NCBI RefSeq assembly: GCF_904848585.1
Contig: NZ_CAJHCR010000004.1
Span: 62,001-126,000 of the forward strand
Reading direction: 5' to 3'
Length of the DNA stretch: 64,000 bases
From: Paraburkholderia kirstenboschensis
GTDB taxonomy: Bacteria > Pseudomonadota > Gammaproteobacteria > Burkholderiales > Burkholderiaceae
Positions 28,377 to 37,539 of the stretch are shown here, one piece after another; position 1 is the stretch's first letter; each line of letters starts with the position of its first letter. Under the pieces are notes generated by a model, which was not told the origin of the DNA, ran no database searches, and was given only the letters and a program-made list of their open reading frames with translations. The translations under genes were made by a program, and so were the position numbers.

Positions 28377-29987
28377 ATGTTTTCTCGACGTTATCTGGCC
28401 ATGTGGAGCGCGGTCGCGCTCCTCGCCGTTTGCGCGGCGCTCGCCGCGACGCATCACATGTCGTGGCTGTGGATCGTCGTGCCGCTCGCGCTCGTCGCGC
28501 TCGGTCTGTTCGATCTCGGTCAGCAGCGGCACGCAATTCTTCGCAACTATCCGCTGTGGGGCCATCTTCGCTTTCTGTTCGAGTTCATTCGCCCGGAAAT
28601 CCGCCAATATTTCGTCGAAGGCGATACCGACGAAAAGCCGTTTTCGCGCGCTCAACGCAGCATCGTCTATCAGCGTGCAAAGAACGACGTCGATAGCCGC
28701 CCGTATGGAACCGAGGTCGACGTCAAAGCCGTCGCGCACGAATGGATCAGCCATTCGCTTGCGCCGACCACGCTCGATAGCCACGACTTCCGCATCGTAG
28801 TCGGCGCCGGGCGCGCGCAGCCTTACTCGATGTCGATCTTCAACGTCTCGGCAATGAGCTTCGGCTCGCTGTCCGCAAACGCGATCATGGCGCTGAACCT
28901 CGGCGCGAAGAAAGGCAACTTCGCGCACGACACCGGCGAAGGCTCGATGTCGAAGTATCACCGCGAGCACGGCGGCGACATCATCTGGGAAATCGCGTCG
29001 GGCTATTTCGGCTGCCGTAACGACGACGGCACGTTCAGCGCGGAAAAATTTGCGAAGCAGGCGGCCGAACCGCAAGTGAAAATGATCGAGGTGAAGCTGT
29101 CGCAAGGCGCGAAGCCGGGTCATGGCGGCGTGTTGCCGGCCGCGAAGATCACGCCTGAAATCGCGGAGACACGCGGCGTGCCGATGGGCCGCGACTGCAT
29201 TTCGCCGGCCACGCACTCGGAGTTTTCGACGCCGCGCGGCCTGCTCGAATTCGTCGACCGCTTGCGCACGTTGTCGGGCGGCAAGCCGACTGGGTTCAAG
29301 CTGTGCATCGGGCATCCATGGGAGTTTTTCGGCATCGCGAAAGCGATGCTGGAAACGGGCATCCTGCCGGACTTCATCGTCGTGGACGGTGCGGAAGGCG
29401 GCACGGGCGCAGCCCCGCTCGAGTTCACCGATCACGTCGGCGTGCCGTTGCAGGAAGGCCTGCTGCTCGTGCACAACACGCTGGTTGGCATCGGCTTGCG
29501 GCAACGCATTCGCATCGGCGCGAGCGGCAAGATGATCACCGCGTTCGACATCACCAGGACACTCGCGATCGGCGCGGACTGGGTCAACGCGGCGCGCGGC
29601 TTCATGTTCGCGGTGGGCTGCATTCAGGCGCAAACCTGCCACACCGGACGCTGCCCGACCGGCGTCGCGACGCAAGACCCGGTGCGCCAGCGTGCGCTCG
29701 TCGTGCCGGACAAGGCCGACCGCGTGTTCAGCTTCCACCACAACACGCTGCATGCGCTGAAGGAAATCATTCAGGCTGCCGGGTTGAAGCATCCCGCCGA
29801 GTTGCGCGCGCATCACATCGTGCGGCGAGTGTCGTCGCATGAGGTGCAGTTGATGTCCGAGTTGCTGAAGTATCTCGAGCCGGATGATCTGCTCAACGGG
29901 AAATACCGCTACTCGTTGTATGAGAAGTGGTGGCCGGTCGCGCAAAGCGATTCGTTTTCGCCGAAGGTGGAGTTGGCGGTGGCGTGA
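28377..29987 (+). CDS. Membrane-anchored FMN-binding glutamate-synthase-like protein
   Basis: A 536-residue protein carrying only the FMN/iron-sulfur synthase domain of glutamate synthase, with no glutaminase and no flavoprotein partner nearby. Two hydrophobic segments open it (YLAMWSAVALLAVCAALAA and WLWIVVPLALVALGLF, about 6-45), so it is probably anchored in the inner membrane facing the cytoplasm. Synthase-like blocks include MSFGSLSANAIMALNLGAKKGNF, GEGSMSKYHREHGGDIIWEI, KPGHGGVLPAAKIT and DGAEGGTGAAPLEF. A 3Fe-4S-type cysteine set is seen in CIQAQTCHTGRCPTG (about 415-430). The true substrate is unknown. It follows mnmA after 129 bases and precedes the PAAR cassette. Confidence 0.88.
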   Translation: MFSRRYLAMWSAVALLAVCAALAATHHMSWLWIVVPLALVALGLFDLGQQRHAILRNYPLWGHLRFLFEFIRPEIRQYFVEGDTDEKPFSRAQRSIVYQRAKNDVDSRPYGTEVDVKAVAHEWISHSLAPTTLDSHDFRIVVGAGRAQPYSMSIFNVSAMSFGSLSANAIMALNLGAKKGNFAHDTGEGSMSKYHREHGGDIIWEIASGYFGCRNDDGTFSAEKFAKQAAEPQVKMIEVKLSQGAKPGHGGVLPAAKITPEIAETRGVPMGRDCISPATHSEFSTPRGLLEFVDRLRTLSGGKPTGFKLCIGHPWEFFGIAKAMLETGILPDFIVVDGAEGGTGAAPLEFTDHVGVPLQEGLLLVHNTLVGIGLRQRIRIGASGKMITAFDITRTLAIGADWVNAARGFMFAVGCIQAQTCHTGRCPTGVATQDPVRQRALVVPDKADRVFSFHHNTLHALKEIIQAAGLKHPAELRAHHIVRRVSSHEVQLMSELLKYLEPDDLLNGKYRYSLYEKWWPVAQSDSFSPKVELAVA

Positions 29988-30180
29988 GGGGCGACACGGA
30001 TGCTCGTTGAGTCTAGGCGAAGGCCAGCCCGCGAAAAGACAGGAATTGCTAAGAATCGGTCTCATATACAAGTGCTGCGATGAAACGTACATTGACGGAC
30101 CGTCGTGCTGCGGAATGTCGGTGCTGCTCACCAACGCTGCGACAAGCCACGGTCTGTTCAATATGTCCACTGGGGAGCGC

Positions 30181-30756
30181 ATGCGGCGGTACCACTTGAA
30201 GCAGGGAGACCACTCTTCGGCTGGCGGGATTGTTCTGGAAGGCGAGGAGACCTGTACACACTTCGGGACAGCAATGACCTATCTTGGTGCGAAGGTCTAT
30301 TGCCCAACCTGTAAGACCGTCGGCGTAATCGCCGGAAAAGGGCCGCGCCTGTCTGACACAATGATGGGCAAGGAAGCGGCGTTGGACGGCGACATCTGCG
30401 TGTGTAACTGTGAGCCGCCCCCTGTCATGAGCGCTTCTCAAAACAACTCATATCAGCAAGTGAATCCTGGTGCACTAGCGCTGTCGCCTCTAGCGAATGA
30501 ATCAGCGTGGCCGCACACTGCACCCTCGTCTATGTCGTCTCACAAGTATTCCCAGCGCATTTTTATTGCCGATAGCGTGACGGGCGAGCCGTTGAGAAAT
30601 CGGTCCTTCATTGTCGATGTCGAAGGCGAGCAACGATCAGGCGAGACGGATGGGGATGGGTACGCGGAGCTTGCGACCAACAGTTCGCAAGCATTTCGAA
30701 TCCACATTGTTTTTTCGTCACCGAAGCGCGAGCTGTCACCGCACCCCGGAGTGTAG
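30181..30756 (+). CDS. PAAR-domain protein with C-terminal extension
   Basis: A 191-residue PAAR-like spike-tip protein of the type VI secretion class. The PAAR part (1 to about 92) has RRYHLKQGDHSSAGGIVLEG, GAKVYCPTCKTVGVIAGKGPR and GKEAALDGDICVCNCEPPP, with Cys and His residues fit for the zinc tip. The remainder (about 120-191; RIFIADSVTGEPLRNRSFIV, then SGETDGDGYAELAT) looks like a small beta-rich domain and may dock cargo. ATG at 30181 matches the family start; TGGGGAG lies just upstream and an in-frame ATG at 30163 is an alternative. It leads a cassette with an amidase 2 bases downstream. No VgrG or core secretion gene is in the window. Confidence 0.85.
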   Translation: MRRYHLKQGDHSSAGGIVLEGEETCTHFGTAMTYLGAKVYCPTCKTVGVIAGKGPRLSDTMMGKEAALDGDICVCNCEPPPVMSASQNNSYQQVNPGALALSPLANESAWPHTAPSSMSSHKYSQRIFIADSVTGEPLRNRSFIVDVEGEQRSGETDGDGYAELATNSSQAFRIHIVFSSPKRELSPHPGV

Positions 30757-30758
30757 AA

Positions 30759-31481
30759 ATGGCGGACTATACGATTCAGCACTGGACTTCCGGGCAAACC
30801 AGGTTGGACAGCGAAGAAGCCGAGGCTATCTACATCTCGGTCAATAACCGAGCGGCGACACGTCAGGCGATCATTAATCGCGTACGCCACGCCAGCATGA
30901 ATTTTGTCGAACGGTCAGATTGGGCTGCGCACAAGAACCGCGCGTCCCGAATGCACGACGACTGGAACTACACGAAGATTGCTCTGCATCACGCAGGGCG
31001 CAGCTTCACCTGCGGGCCGGGCGCACTGCAGTTGCAGGACATCCAGGAAATGCAGATGGGTCGAGTAGCCGCTTCAAGCGACGATATCGGCTATCACTAC
31101 GCGCTCGACTGTTTTGGGAATGTCTTTGAGGGCCGGGACATACGTTTCAAAGGCGAGCACGTCCACAACTACAACACAGGAGTCGTCGGCATCGTCCTGT
31201 TGGAAAACATGACGGATCCCGGTGAGGGTCATGATGGCGTGGCGAAGGTGACAAAACTTCTTGACCTGATGGGGCTGAAACAGAAACCGCAAGTCCCCGA
31301 AAACCAGAAGTCGTCGCTCGCGACATTCATCGCCATCTTGCAGGATTTCTTCTATATCACCACCTTGGGCGGCCACCGGGAATTTCCCGGTCAACTGGGT
31401 GAAGGCAAAATCTGTCCGGGCAACGCCGGCTTGGCGCTTGTGAATGAAATGCGGAAATCGACCGGACTTAGAGCGCCGTGA
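30759..31481 (+). CDS. PGRP/T7-lysozyme-type N-acetylmuramoyl-L-alanine amidase, probable T6SS effector
   Basis: Predicted zinc amidase that cuts the bond between muramic acid and the stem peptide. In 240 residues the core shows T7-lysozyme-like chemistry: zinc ligands His77 or His78 (IALHHAG), His206 (GGHREF) and Cys219 (KICPG), with Tyr112 in DIGYHYAL and Lys217 two residues before the Cys, as in T7 lysozyme. There is no signal peptide, so it needs another route to the periplasm, consistent with delivery by the PAAR protein encoded 2 bases upstream. About 65 N-terminal residues (MADYTIQHWTSGQTRLDSEE onward) precede the fold and may mediate loading. The stop overlaps the next start (GTGA). 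Confidence 0.87.
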   Translation: MADYTIQHWTSGQTRLDSEEAEAIYISVNNRAATRQAIINRVRHASMNFVERSDWAAHKNRASRMHDDWNYTKIALHHAGRSFTCGPGALQLQDIQEMQMGRVAASSDDIGYHYALDCFGNVFEGRDIRFKGEHVHNYNTGVVGIVLLENMTDPGEGHDGVAKVTKLLDLMGLKQKPQVPENQKSSLATFIAILQDFFYITTLGGHREFPGQLGEGKICPGNAGLALVNEMRKSTGLRAP

Positions 31482-31795
31482 AGGTAATCTCCAGGAGATG
31501 GCTGGGAGTGGCTATCGGCGCTGGCATAGCTCTGGTGGCGGTCGCGTATTCCGGTTACGTTCACTCCTATCTCGACCACGAAATCCAAACAACATTCTTT
31601 ATAAAGCGACATCCGACGCTGCAGATAGAGTTCGATGATCCGTTTGCGAACGAAGGCGACGATATACCGATTGACCGGTTACCTCCGTCCGACCGCTCGC
31701 ATTTTGCTGACTACTGCAAATACCGATTTGGCGTAACCGATTCAAGTACGGAAGCGCTTGAGGCATGCAAGGCGAGAATTCCGGGCTACCTGTAA
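31478..31795 (+). CDS. Probable periplasmic immunity protein for the amidase
   Basis: A 105-residue protein of no family I recognise. Its N-terminus has a basic patch and a hydrophobic helix (WLGVAIGAGIALVAVAYSGYV, about 8-28) that should act as a membrane anchor or signal peptide. The rest is hydrophilic and has two cysteines (80 and 97) that could form a disulfide in the periplasm. Position, size and the 4-base GTGA overlap with the amidase gene are what an immunity protein would show. The GTG start is set by that overlap. G+C is low for this window (30 of 60 bases from 31621 by my count). Confidence 0.65.
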   Translation: MKVISRRWLGVAIGAGIALVAVAYSGYVHSYLDHEIQTTFFIKRHPTLQIEFDDPFANEGDDIPIDRLPPSDRSHFADYCKYRFGVTDSSTEALEACKARIPGYL

Positions 31796-31955
31796 GCGAA
31801 GTCACTGCAGACGAAGACGCACGGAGCTGCCGCAGCGCAGATTACGTCATCACATGACAATTGCGGTGAAGCCGCCGTCCGCGCATTGCGCAGGCTCACG
31901 CGAGGCATGTCGGCCCCCGCCCTCCCCAAAACCGGACACCCCCCCGCCTTTCCGT

Positions 31956-31961
31956 TAAAAT
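31956..31961 (+). promoter_or_regulatory. -10-like element upstream of glyQ
   Basis: TAAAAT, 80 bases before the glyQ start, lies in the 246-base gap after the immunity gene. A partial -35 (GGACAC, about 31933-31938) is 17 bases upstream. This gap holds no other supported feature. Confidence 0.4.
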
Positions 31962-32041
31962 CGCAGGTTTAGCACTTCGCTCCACGGCCGCCCCGCGCGC
32001 ACACGCGCTCGCGGCGCGGCCTCATGCCCGAAAGGCACTTC

Positions 32042-33049
32042 ATGCTCACGTTTCAGCAAATCATCCTGACACTGCAATCCTATTGGGATAAGCAGGGTTG
32101 CGCGTTGCTCCAGCCGATCGACATGGAAGTCGGCGCGGGCACCTCGCACGTCCACACTTTCCTGCGCGCGGTCGGCCCGGAACCGTGGCGCGCCGCCTAC
32201 GTGCAGCCGTCGCGCCGCCCGAAAGACGGCCGCTATGGCGAGAACCCGAACCGTCTGCAGCACTACTATCAGTACCAGGTGGTGCTGAAGCCCGCGCCGG
32301 AAAACATCCTCGATCTGTATCTCGGCTCGCTCGAAGCGCTCGGCTTCGACCTGAAACAGAACGACGTGCGCTTCGTCGAAGACGACTGGGAAAATCCCAC
32401 GCTCGGCGCTTGGGGGCTCGGCTGGGAAGTGTGGCTGAACGGCATGGAAGTGACCCAGTTCACGTATTTCCAGCAGGTCGGCGGCCTGGACTGCAAGCCG
32501 GTGCTCGGCGAAATCACGTACGGTCTCGAACGCCTCGCGATGTATCTGCAAAAAGTCGAAAACGTCTACGACCTCGTCTGGACCGAGTGGGAGGAGCAAG
32601 GCCCGAACGGCCCGGAAACGCGCCGCCTCACTTATGGCGACGTGTATCACCAGAACGAAGTCGAACAGTCCACGTATAACTTCGAGCACGCGAACGTCGA
32701 TCTTCTGTTCACGTTCTTCAACAGCTACGAAGCCGAAGCGAAGCGCATGATCGAAGCGCAGATCGCGCTGCCCGCCTATGAACTCGTGCTGAAGGCCGGC
32801 CACACATTCAATCTGCTCGACGCGCGCGGCGCGATCTCGGTCACCGAGCGCGCGGCCTACATCGGCCGGATTCGCGCGCTGTCGCGTCTGGTCGCGCAGG
32901 CCTACTACGATTCACGCGAGAAGCTCGGCTTCCCGATGCTCGGCAATCCGGTGCACGCCGTGCCCGGCCTCACCACCGACGAGCAGGACGCCGCCATGCC
33001 CGCGTGGGCGCCGCCGCTGAAAGTCGAACGCAAGATCGACCCGGACTGA
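32042..33049 (+). CDS. glyQ: Glycyl-tRNA synthetase alpha subunit
   Basis: Catalytic subunit of the tetrameric bacterial GlyRS, which charges tRNA-Gly. The 335-residue protein starts [20 protein letters not shown] and has [43 protein letters not shown] and [13 protein letters not shown], all typical of the alpha subunit. ATG at 32042 (GAAAGG upstream) is chosen over the ATG six codons earlier at 32024. glyS follows after 15 bases. Confidence 0.97.
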   Translation: MLTFQQIILTLQSYWDKQGCALLQPIDMEVGAGTSHVHTFLRAVGPEPWRAAYVQPSRRPKDGRYGENPNRLQHYYQYQVVLKPAPENILDLYLGSLEALGFDLKQNDVRFVEDDWENPTLGAWGLGWEVWLNGMEVTQFTYFQQVGGLDCKPVLGEITYGLERLAMYLQKVENVYDLVWTEWEEQGPNGPETRRLTYGDVYHQNEVEQSTYNFEHANVDLLFTFFNSYEAEAKRMIEAQIALPAYELVLKAGHTFNLLDARGAISVTERAAYIGRIRALSRLVAQAYYDSREKLGFPMLGNPVHAVPGLTTDEQDAAMPAWAPPLKVERKIDPD

Positions 33050-33064
33050 CGAGAACATCAAGAA

Positions 33065-35167
33065 ATGACTCAATCCCATCAAGCTACCCTGCTGGTCGAA
33101 CTGCTGACCGAGGAACTGCCGCCTAAAGCGCTCGCCCGTCTAGGCGACGCCTTCGCCGAAGGCATTGCGGAGCGCCTCGCGGCGCGCGATCTGATCGAAG
33201 GCGAGCTGTCATTCGAGCGTTATGCGACGCCGCGCCGCCTCGCTGTCACGATCAAAAACGTACGCACGGTTGCGCCGGAAAAGCATGTGCGCGAAAAAGT
33301 GCTGCCGGTTTCCGTCGCGCTCGATAAAGACGGCCAGCCCACCGCGCCGCTCGCGAAAAAACTCGCCGCCCTCGGCTTCCCCGATTTTTCGGTGAACGAC
33401 CTGGAGCGCGCGCAGGACGGTAAGGCCGAAGCCTTCTTCCTGCGCTACGCCGCGCCGGGCGCCACGCTCGCGGAAGGCCTGCAAGCCGCGCTCGACGAAA
33501 CGCTCGCCAAGCTGCCCATTCCTAAGGTGATGACCTATCAGCGCCCGGACGGCACGAACGTGCAGTTCGTGCGGCCGGCGCATCGCCTGACCGCGCTGCA
33601 TGGCGAGCAGATCGTACCGGTCAGCGCGCTCGGCATCGACGCCGACGACACCACGCTCGGCCACCGCTTCCTGTCCGAAGGTTTCGTACAGATCCAGCAC
33701 GCGGATTCGTACGCCGACACGCTGATGCACAAGGGCCGTGTGGTGCCGAACTTCGCCGACCGCAAGGAAACCATCCGCACGCATCTGCTCGCGCACGCGG
33801 ACGGCGATCAGGTCGTGATGCCCGAATCGCTGCTGGACGAAGTGACGTCGCTGGTCGAATGGCCGGTAGTCTACGCATGCCGTTTCGAGGACGAATTCCT
33901 GCAAGTGCCGCAGGAATGTCTGATCCTCACCATGCAGACGAACCAGAAATACTTCGCGCTGACGGACGAGAACGGCAAGCTGCGCTCGCGCTTCCTGATC
34001 GTGTCGAACATCGAAACGTCGACGCCCGGCGATATCGTCGAAGGCAATGAGCGGGTGGTGCGCCCGCGTTTGGCCGACGCGAAATTCTTCTTCGAGCAGG
34101 ACATGAAGAAGCCGCTCGCCGATCGCGTGCCCTTGCTTGCGAACGTCGTGTATCACAATAAGCTCGGCTCGGCGCTGCAACGCGTGGAGCGCGTCGAAGC
34201 GCTGGCCGGCGCGATCGCCGGCCTGATCGGCGCGGACGTGGCGCTCGCGAAGCGCGCCGCGCGTCTGGCCAAGGCGGATCTGATCACCGACATGGTCGGC
34301 GAATTCCCCGAGCTGCAAGGCACGATGGGCACGTACTACGCGCGCCACGACGGCGAGCCGGAAGAAGTCGCGCTCGCATGCTCGGAGCATTATCAACCGC
34401 GTTTCTCCGGCGACGCGTTGCCGGGCACGGCAACCGGCACGGTCGTCGCGCTGGCCGACAAGCTCGAAACGCTGGTCGGCATCTGGGGCATCGGCCTGCA
34501 ACCCACCGGCGAGAAAGACCCGTTCGCGCTGCGCCGTCACGCGCTCGGCGTGCTGCGTATTCTGGTCGAGAAGCAACTGGCCGTTGATTTCGTCGAACTG
34601 CTGCGCACCGCTTACGCGCAATTCGCCGCAGTGCCGAACGTCGCGGATTCGACGCAAGCCATCTACGAATTCAGCATGGATCGTCTGCGTGGTCTGCTGC
34701 GCGAACGCGGTCACGCGCCTGGCGAAATCGACGCGGTGCTGGCGCTCAACCCGACGCGTCTCGACGATATCGTCGCGCGCCTGGATGCAGTGCGCGAGTT
34801 CGCGGCGTTGCCGGAAGCGGCAGCGCTCGCGGCAGCCAACAAGCGCATCTCGAACATCCTGAAGAAGTCGGAAGGCGCTACCGCTACGGGCGGCGTGCAG
34901 GTCACGCTGCTCGTCGAGGCGGCGGAAAAGGCCTTGCATGCGCAGTTGGAACAGGTAGCGCCGCGTGTGCAGTCGCAACTCGCCGCACGCGATTACACGG
35001 GCGCACTCACCGCGCTCGCCGCGTTGCGCGAACCGGTCGACACGTTCTTCAACGACGTGATGGTCAACGCTGAAGATCCGGCTCTGCGCGCAAACCGTCT
35101 GGCCTTGCTCGGCGCGCTGCATCAGCAGATGAATTGCGTCGCCGACATTTCCCGACTCGCCGCCTGA
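33065..35167 (+). CDS. glyS: Glycyl-tRNA synthetase beta subunit
   Basis: tRNA-binding subunit of the alpha2-beta2 GlyRS, 700 residues, the usual length. It begins [22 protein letters not shown], has [16 protein letters not shown], a central region with [21 protein letters not shown] and [19 protein letters not shown]-like [20 protein letters not shown], and a C-terminal anticodon-binding-like domain ending [18 protein letters not shown]. It lies in glyQ-glyS-gmhB-plsC. Confidence 0.97.
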   Translation: MTQSHQATLLVELLTEELPPKALARLGDAFAEGIAERLAARDLIEGELSFERYATPRRLAVTIKNVRTVAPEKHVREKVLPVSVALDKDGQPTAPLAKKLAALGFPDFSVNDLERAQDGKAEAFFLRYAAPGATLAEGLQAALDETLAKLPIPKVMTYQRPDGTNVQFVRPAHRLTALHGEQIVPVSALGIDADDTTLGHRFLSEGFVQIQHADSYADTLMHKGRVVPNFADRKETIRTHLLAHADGDQVVMPESLLDEVTSLVEWPVVYACRFEDEFLQVPQECLILTMQTNQKYFALTDENGKLRSRFLIVSNIETSTPGDIVEGNERVVRPRLADAKFFFEQDMKKPLADRVPLLANVVYHNKLGSALQRVERVEALAGAIAGLIGADVALAKRAARLAKADLITDMVGEFPELQGTMGTYYARHDGEPEEVALACSEHYQPRFSGDALPGTATGTVVALADKLETLVGIWGIGLQPTGEKDPFALRRHALGVLRILVEKQLAVDFVELLRTAYAQFAAVPNVADSTQAIYEFSMDRLRGLLRERGHAPGEIDAVLALNPTRLDDIVARLDAVREFAALPEAAALAAANKRISNILKKSEGATATGGVQVTLLVEAAEKALHAQLEQVAPRVQSQLAARDYTGALTALAALREPVDTFFNDVMVNAEDPALRANRLALLGALHQQMNCVADISRLAA

Positions 35168-35177
35168 GCCGCACACC

Positions 35178-35732
35178 ATGCCGACCAAAAAAGTGGTGAT
35201 CCTCGACCGCGACGGCGTGATCAACGCCGATTCCGACGCGTTCATCAAGTCGCCGGACGAGTGGGTCGCGTTGCCGGGTTCGCTCGAAGCGATTGCGCGC
35301 CTGAGCCAGGCGGGCTATCGCGTGGCCGTCGCAACGAACCAGTCGGGCATCGGCCGGGGCCTCTTCGACATGAACGCGCTCAACGCGATGCACCTCAAGA
35401 TGCATCGCATGGCGGCGTCCGTGGGCGGGCGCATCGACGCGGTATTCTTTTGCCCGCACACGGCGGAAGACCACTGCGAATGCCGCAAGCCGAAGCCCGG
35501 CATGCTGAAAATGATCAACGAGCGTTTCGAGGTCGACCCCGAGAACACACCGGTGGTCGGCGACGCGATGCGCGACCTGCAAGCGGGCGCGGCGCTCGGC
35601 CATCCGGTTCATCTGGTGCTCACAGGCAAGGGCCGCAAAACGCTCACGGCCGGCGGCCTGCCGGATGGCACGGTCGTCCACGACGACCTGCGAGCGTTCG
35701 CGCTCGACTTTCTCGCCGACGCTCAAGAGTGA
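35178..35732 (+). CDS. gmhB: D-glycero-beta-D-manno-heptose 1,7-bisphosphate 7-phosphatase
   Basis: HAD-superfamily phosphatase in ADP-heptose synthesis for the lipopolysaccharide inner core. The 184-residue protein has the nucleophile pair in ILDRDGVINAD (near residues 9-11), TNQSGIGRGLF, the zinc-binding loop CPHTAEDHCECRKPKPGM with three Cys and a His, and the closing VVGDAMRDLQAGAALG. It begins 10 bases after glyS and precedes plsC, so it is probably one transcription unit. Confidence 0.93.
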   Translation: MPTKKVVILDRDGVINADSDAFIKSPDEWVALPGSLEAIARLSQAGYRVAVATNQSGIGRGLFDMNALNAMHLKMHRMAASVGGRIDAVFFCPHTAEDHCECRKPKPGMLKMINERFEVDPENTPVVGDAMRDLQAGAALGHPVHLVLTGKGRKTLTAGGLPDGTVVHDDLRAFALDFLADAQE

Positions 35733-35772
35733 CGCGCACCACGCGCGTCCCCACCCCTTACTGACCACGCCG

Positions 35773-36531
35773 ATGCGCTTCATTCGTTCTTTGCTGCTGC
35801 TGATTTACTTCATCGTGTTCACGGTGCCGTACGCGACCGCGTGCTTCATTGCGTTCCCGTTCATGCGCGCCGATAGCCGCTACTGGATGGCGGCCGGCTG
35901 GTGCCGCGCAACGCTCACCGCGGTGCGCTGGCTCAACGGCATCCGCTACACGATCGAGGGCATGGAGAACCTGCCCAACGGTCCGGCGGTGTTGTTGTCG
36001 AAGCATCAGTCGGCATGGGAGACGCTGGCGTTTCCCGCCTTGATGCCGCGGCCGCTGTGCTACGTGTTCAAACGCGAGTTGCTGTACGTGCCGTTTTTCG
36101 GCTGGGCGCTCGGCCTCCTGAAGATGGTTCATATCGACCGTAAAGAAGGCAAGTACGCGTTCGCATCGGTGATCAGACAGGGTAAGGCGCGCATGGCGGA
36201 AGGCGCCTGGGTGATCATGTTTCCGGAAGGCACACGCACGCCGACCGGCAAGCAGGGCAAGTACAAAACCGGCGGTGCGCGCTTTGCGATTGCAACCGGC
36301 GCGCCGGTCGTGCCAATCGCGCACAACGCCGGACGTGTGTGGCCTCGCAACTCGTTTCTCAAATATGCGGGTATAGTCACAGTGTCGATCGGCAAGCCGA
36401 TCGAGACGACGGGGCTCACGCCCGATGAAGTGAACACGCGCGTCGAACAGTGGATCGAAGCTGAAATGCGTCGCATCGATCCTACTGCGTATCGCGCGGC
36501 GGGAAGCAGTTCCGCCGCCGCACCTATCTGA
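35773..36531 (+). CDS. plsC: 1-acyl-sn-glycerol-3-phosphate acyltransferase
   Basis: Adds the second acyl chain to lysophosphatidic acid in phospholipid synthesis. The 252-residue membrane-bound enzyme has an N-terminal helix (RSLLLLIYFIVFTVPYATACF), the acyltransferase motif in LLSKHQSAWETLAF, the substrate motif MFPEGTRTPTGK, and GAPVVPIAHNAG. The usual H-x4-D catalytic pair reads H-x4-E here (HQSAWE), a conservative change seen in some relatives. ATG at 35773 is chosen because the hydrophobic anchor begins there. Confidence 0.9.
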   Translation: MRFIRSLLLLIYFIVFTVPYATACFIAFPFMRADSRYWMAAGWCRATLTAVRWLNGIRYTIEGMENLPNGPAVLLSKHQSAWETLAFPALMPRPLCYVFKRELLYVPFFGWALGLLKMVHIDRKEGKYAFASVIRQGKARMAEGAWVIMFPEGTRTPTGKQGKYKTGGARFAIATGAPVVPIAHNAGRVWPRNSFLKYAGIVTVSIGKPIETTGLTPDEVNTRVEQWIEAEMRRIDPTAYRAAGSSSAAAPI

Positions 36532-36575
36532 CGCGCCCACGCCCTCGAAGGCGTACTTGCGCGAAGCCGAATCCG

Positions 36576-37463
36576 ATGCAGAAGTCTCCTACGCCGCAGC
36601 CCGCTGCGGCGCTCGATAACCGGCAACTCGATCTCCCGCTCTTCGCAGAGCCGGGGTCGACTTCGTCGTCCCCTTCACCGTCCGCGCCTTCGGCAACGCC
36701 TCACGGTCAGCAGCCTGCCGTGCCGCTTGCACCGGACGGCAGCAAGCTGCGCAGTCTCGTCATCGGCTCGCGCACGCTGCATTACGCGCTCAAGCGTTCG
36801 GCGCGCCGCTCGATCGGCTTTGCGATCGACAGCACTGGCCTCACGATCACCGCTCCGCGCTGGGTCACGCTCGCCGATATCGAAACCGCGATCACCGAAA
36901 AACAGCGCTGGATTTTCACGAAGCTGATTGAATGGCAAACGCGCGTCGAGCAGCGCGCGTTGCCGAAGGTCGACTGGAAAGACGGCGCCGAGGTGCCCTA
37001 TCTCGGGCAGCCGGTGCGCGTGAAGCTCGGCGCGCCGCAAGGCACGCTCGCGTTTAGCGCGGCCGACTCCGCCCTGCAAGTGCCGCTGCCTCTGCAAGCA
37101 GATCCGCAGCAGATCAAGGACCGCGTGCAAGGCTGGTTGCAGAGCGAAGCGAAGCGTGTGTTCGGCGAGCGCCTCGCTATTTACGCGGAAAAGCTGGGCG
37201 TCAACTATCGCGCGTATGCGCTTTCTTCAGCGGCCACGCGCTGGGGCAGTTGTTCGAGTGACGGCAAGATTCGCCTGAACTGGCGGCTGATTCACTTTCC
37301 GCTTTCCATTATCGATTACGTCGTCGCGCATGAGTTGGCGCATCTGCGGGAAATGAATCACAGCCCGCGCTTCTGGCAAACGGTCGAATCGATTTTTCCG
37401 GAATTCCGCGAAGCGCGGCAGACGCTGAAGTCGCATCCGCCGGAATTGCTGCCGACGCTTTAG
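36576..37463 (+). CDS. YgjP-type zinc metallopeptidase-fold protein
   Basis: A 295-residue member of the YgjP/DUF45 M48-like family. Key residues are the zinc motif HELAHLREMNHSPRFW (HExxH plus downstream His, about 250-265) and the family blocks ALSSAATRWGSCSSDGKIRLNWRLI and ITEKQRWIFTKLIEW. An N-terminal Pro/Ser/Ala-rich stretch (about 1-60) is not conserved in the family, so the working start may lie later. It follows plsC by 44 bases. The function of the family is uncertain. Confidence 0.88.
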   Translation: MQKSPTPQPAAALDNRQLDLPLFAEPGSTSSSPSPSAPSATPHGQQPAVPLAPDGSKLRSLVIGSRTLHYALKRSARRSIGFAIDSTGLTITAPRWVTLADIETAITEKQRWIFTKLIEWQTRVEQRALPKVDWKDGAEVPYLGQPVRVKLGAPQGTLAFSAADSALQVPLPLQADPQQIKDRVQGWLQSEAKRVFGERLAIYAEKLGVNYRAYALSSAATRWGSCSSDGKIRLNWRLIHFPLSIIDYVVAHELAHLREMNHSPRFWQTVESIFPEFREARQTLKSHPPELLPTL

Positions 37464-37508
37464 AGCCGGCGTTTCTCCTGCTTCCCCGCAGTGCCGTGAA
37501 AGGCTTAC

Positions 37509-37534
37509 GCGGCGTCGATAGTGATTGACGCCGC
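37509..37534. terminator. Hairpin between convergent ygjP-type and SnoaL-like genes
   Basis: GCGGCGTC and GACGCCGC form a perfect 8-bp stem with a 10-base loop, 45 bases after one stop and 5 bases before the other. There is no T-run in either direction. Confidence 0.5.
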
Positions 37535-37539
37535 CCGCC

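Noticed and set aside
27582..30182. 866-codon minus-strand open frame over mnmA and the synthase-like gene
   Set aside because: High-G+C antisense shadow. It crosses two real genes and has no ribosome site or recognisable domain.
30078..30197. Small plus-strand ORF (39 codons) before the PAAR gene
   Set aside because: Overlaps the PAAR start in another frame, has Cys/Arg-rich random content and no ribosome site.
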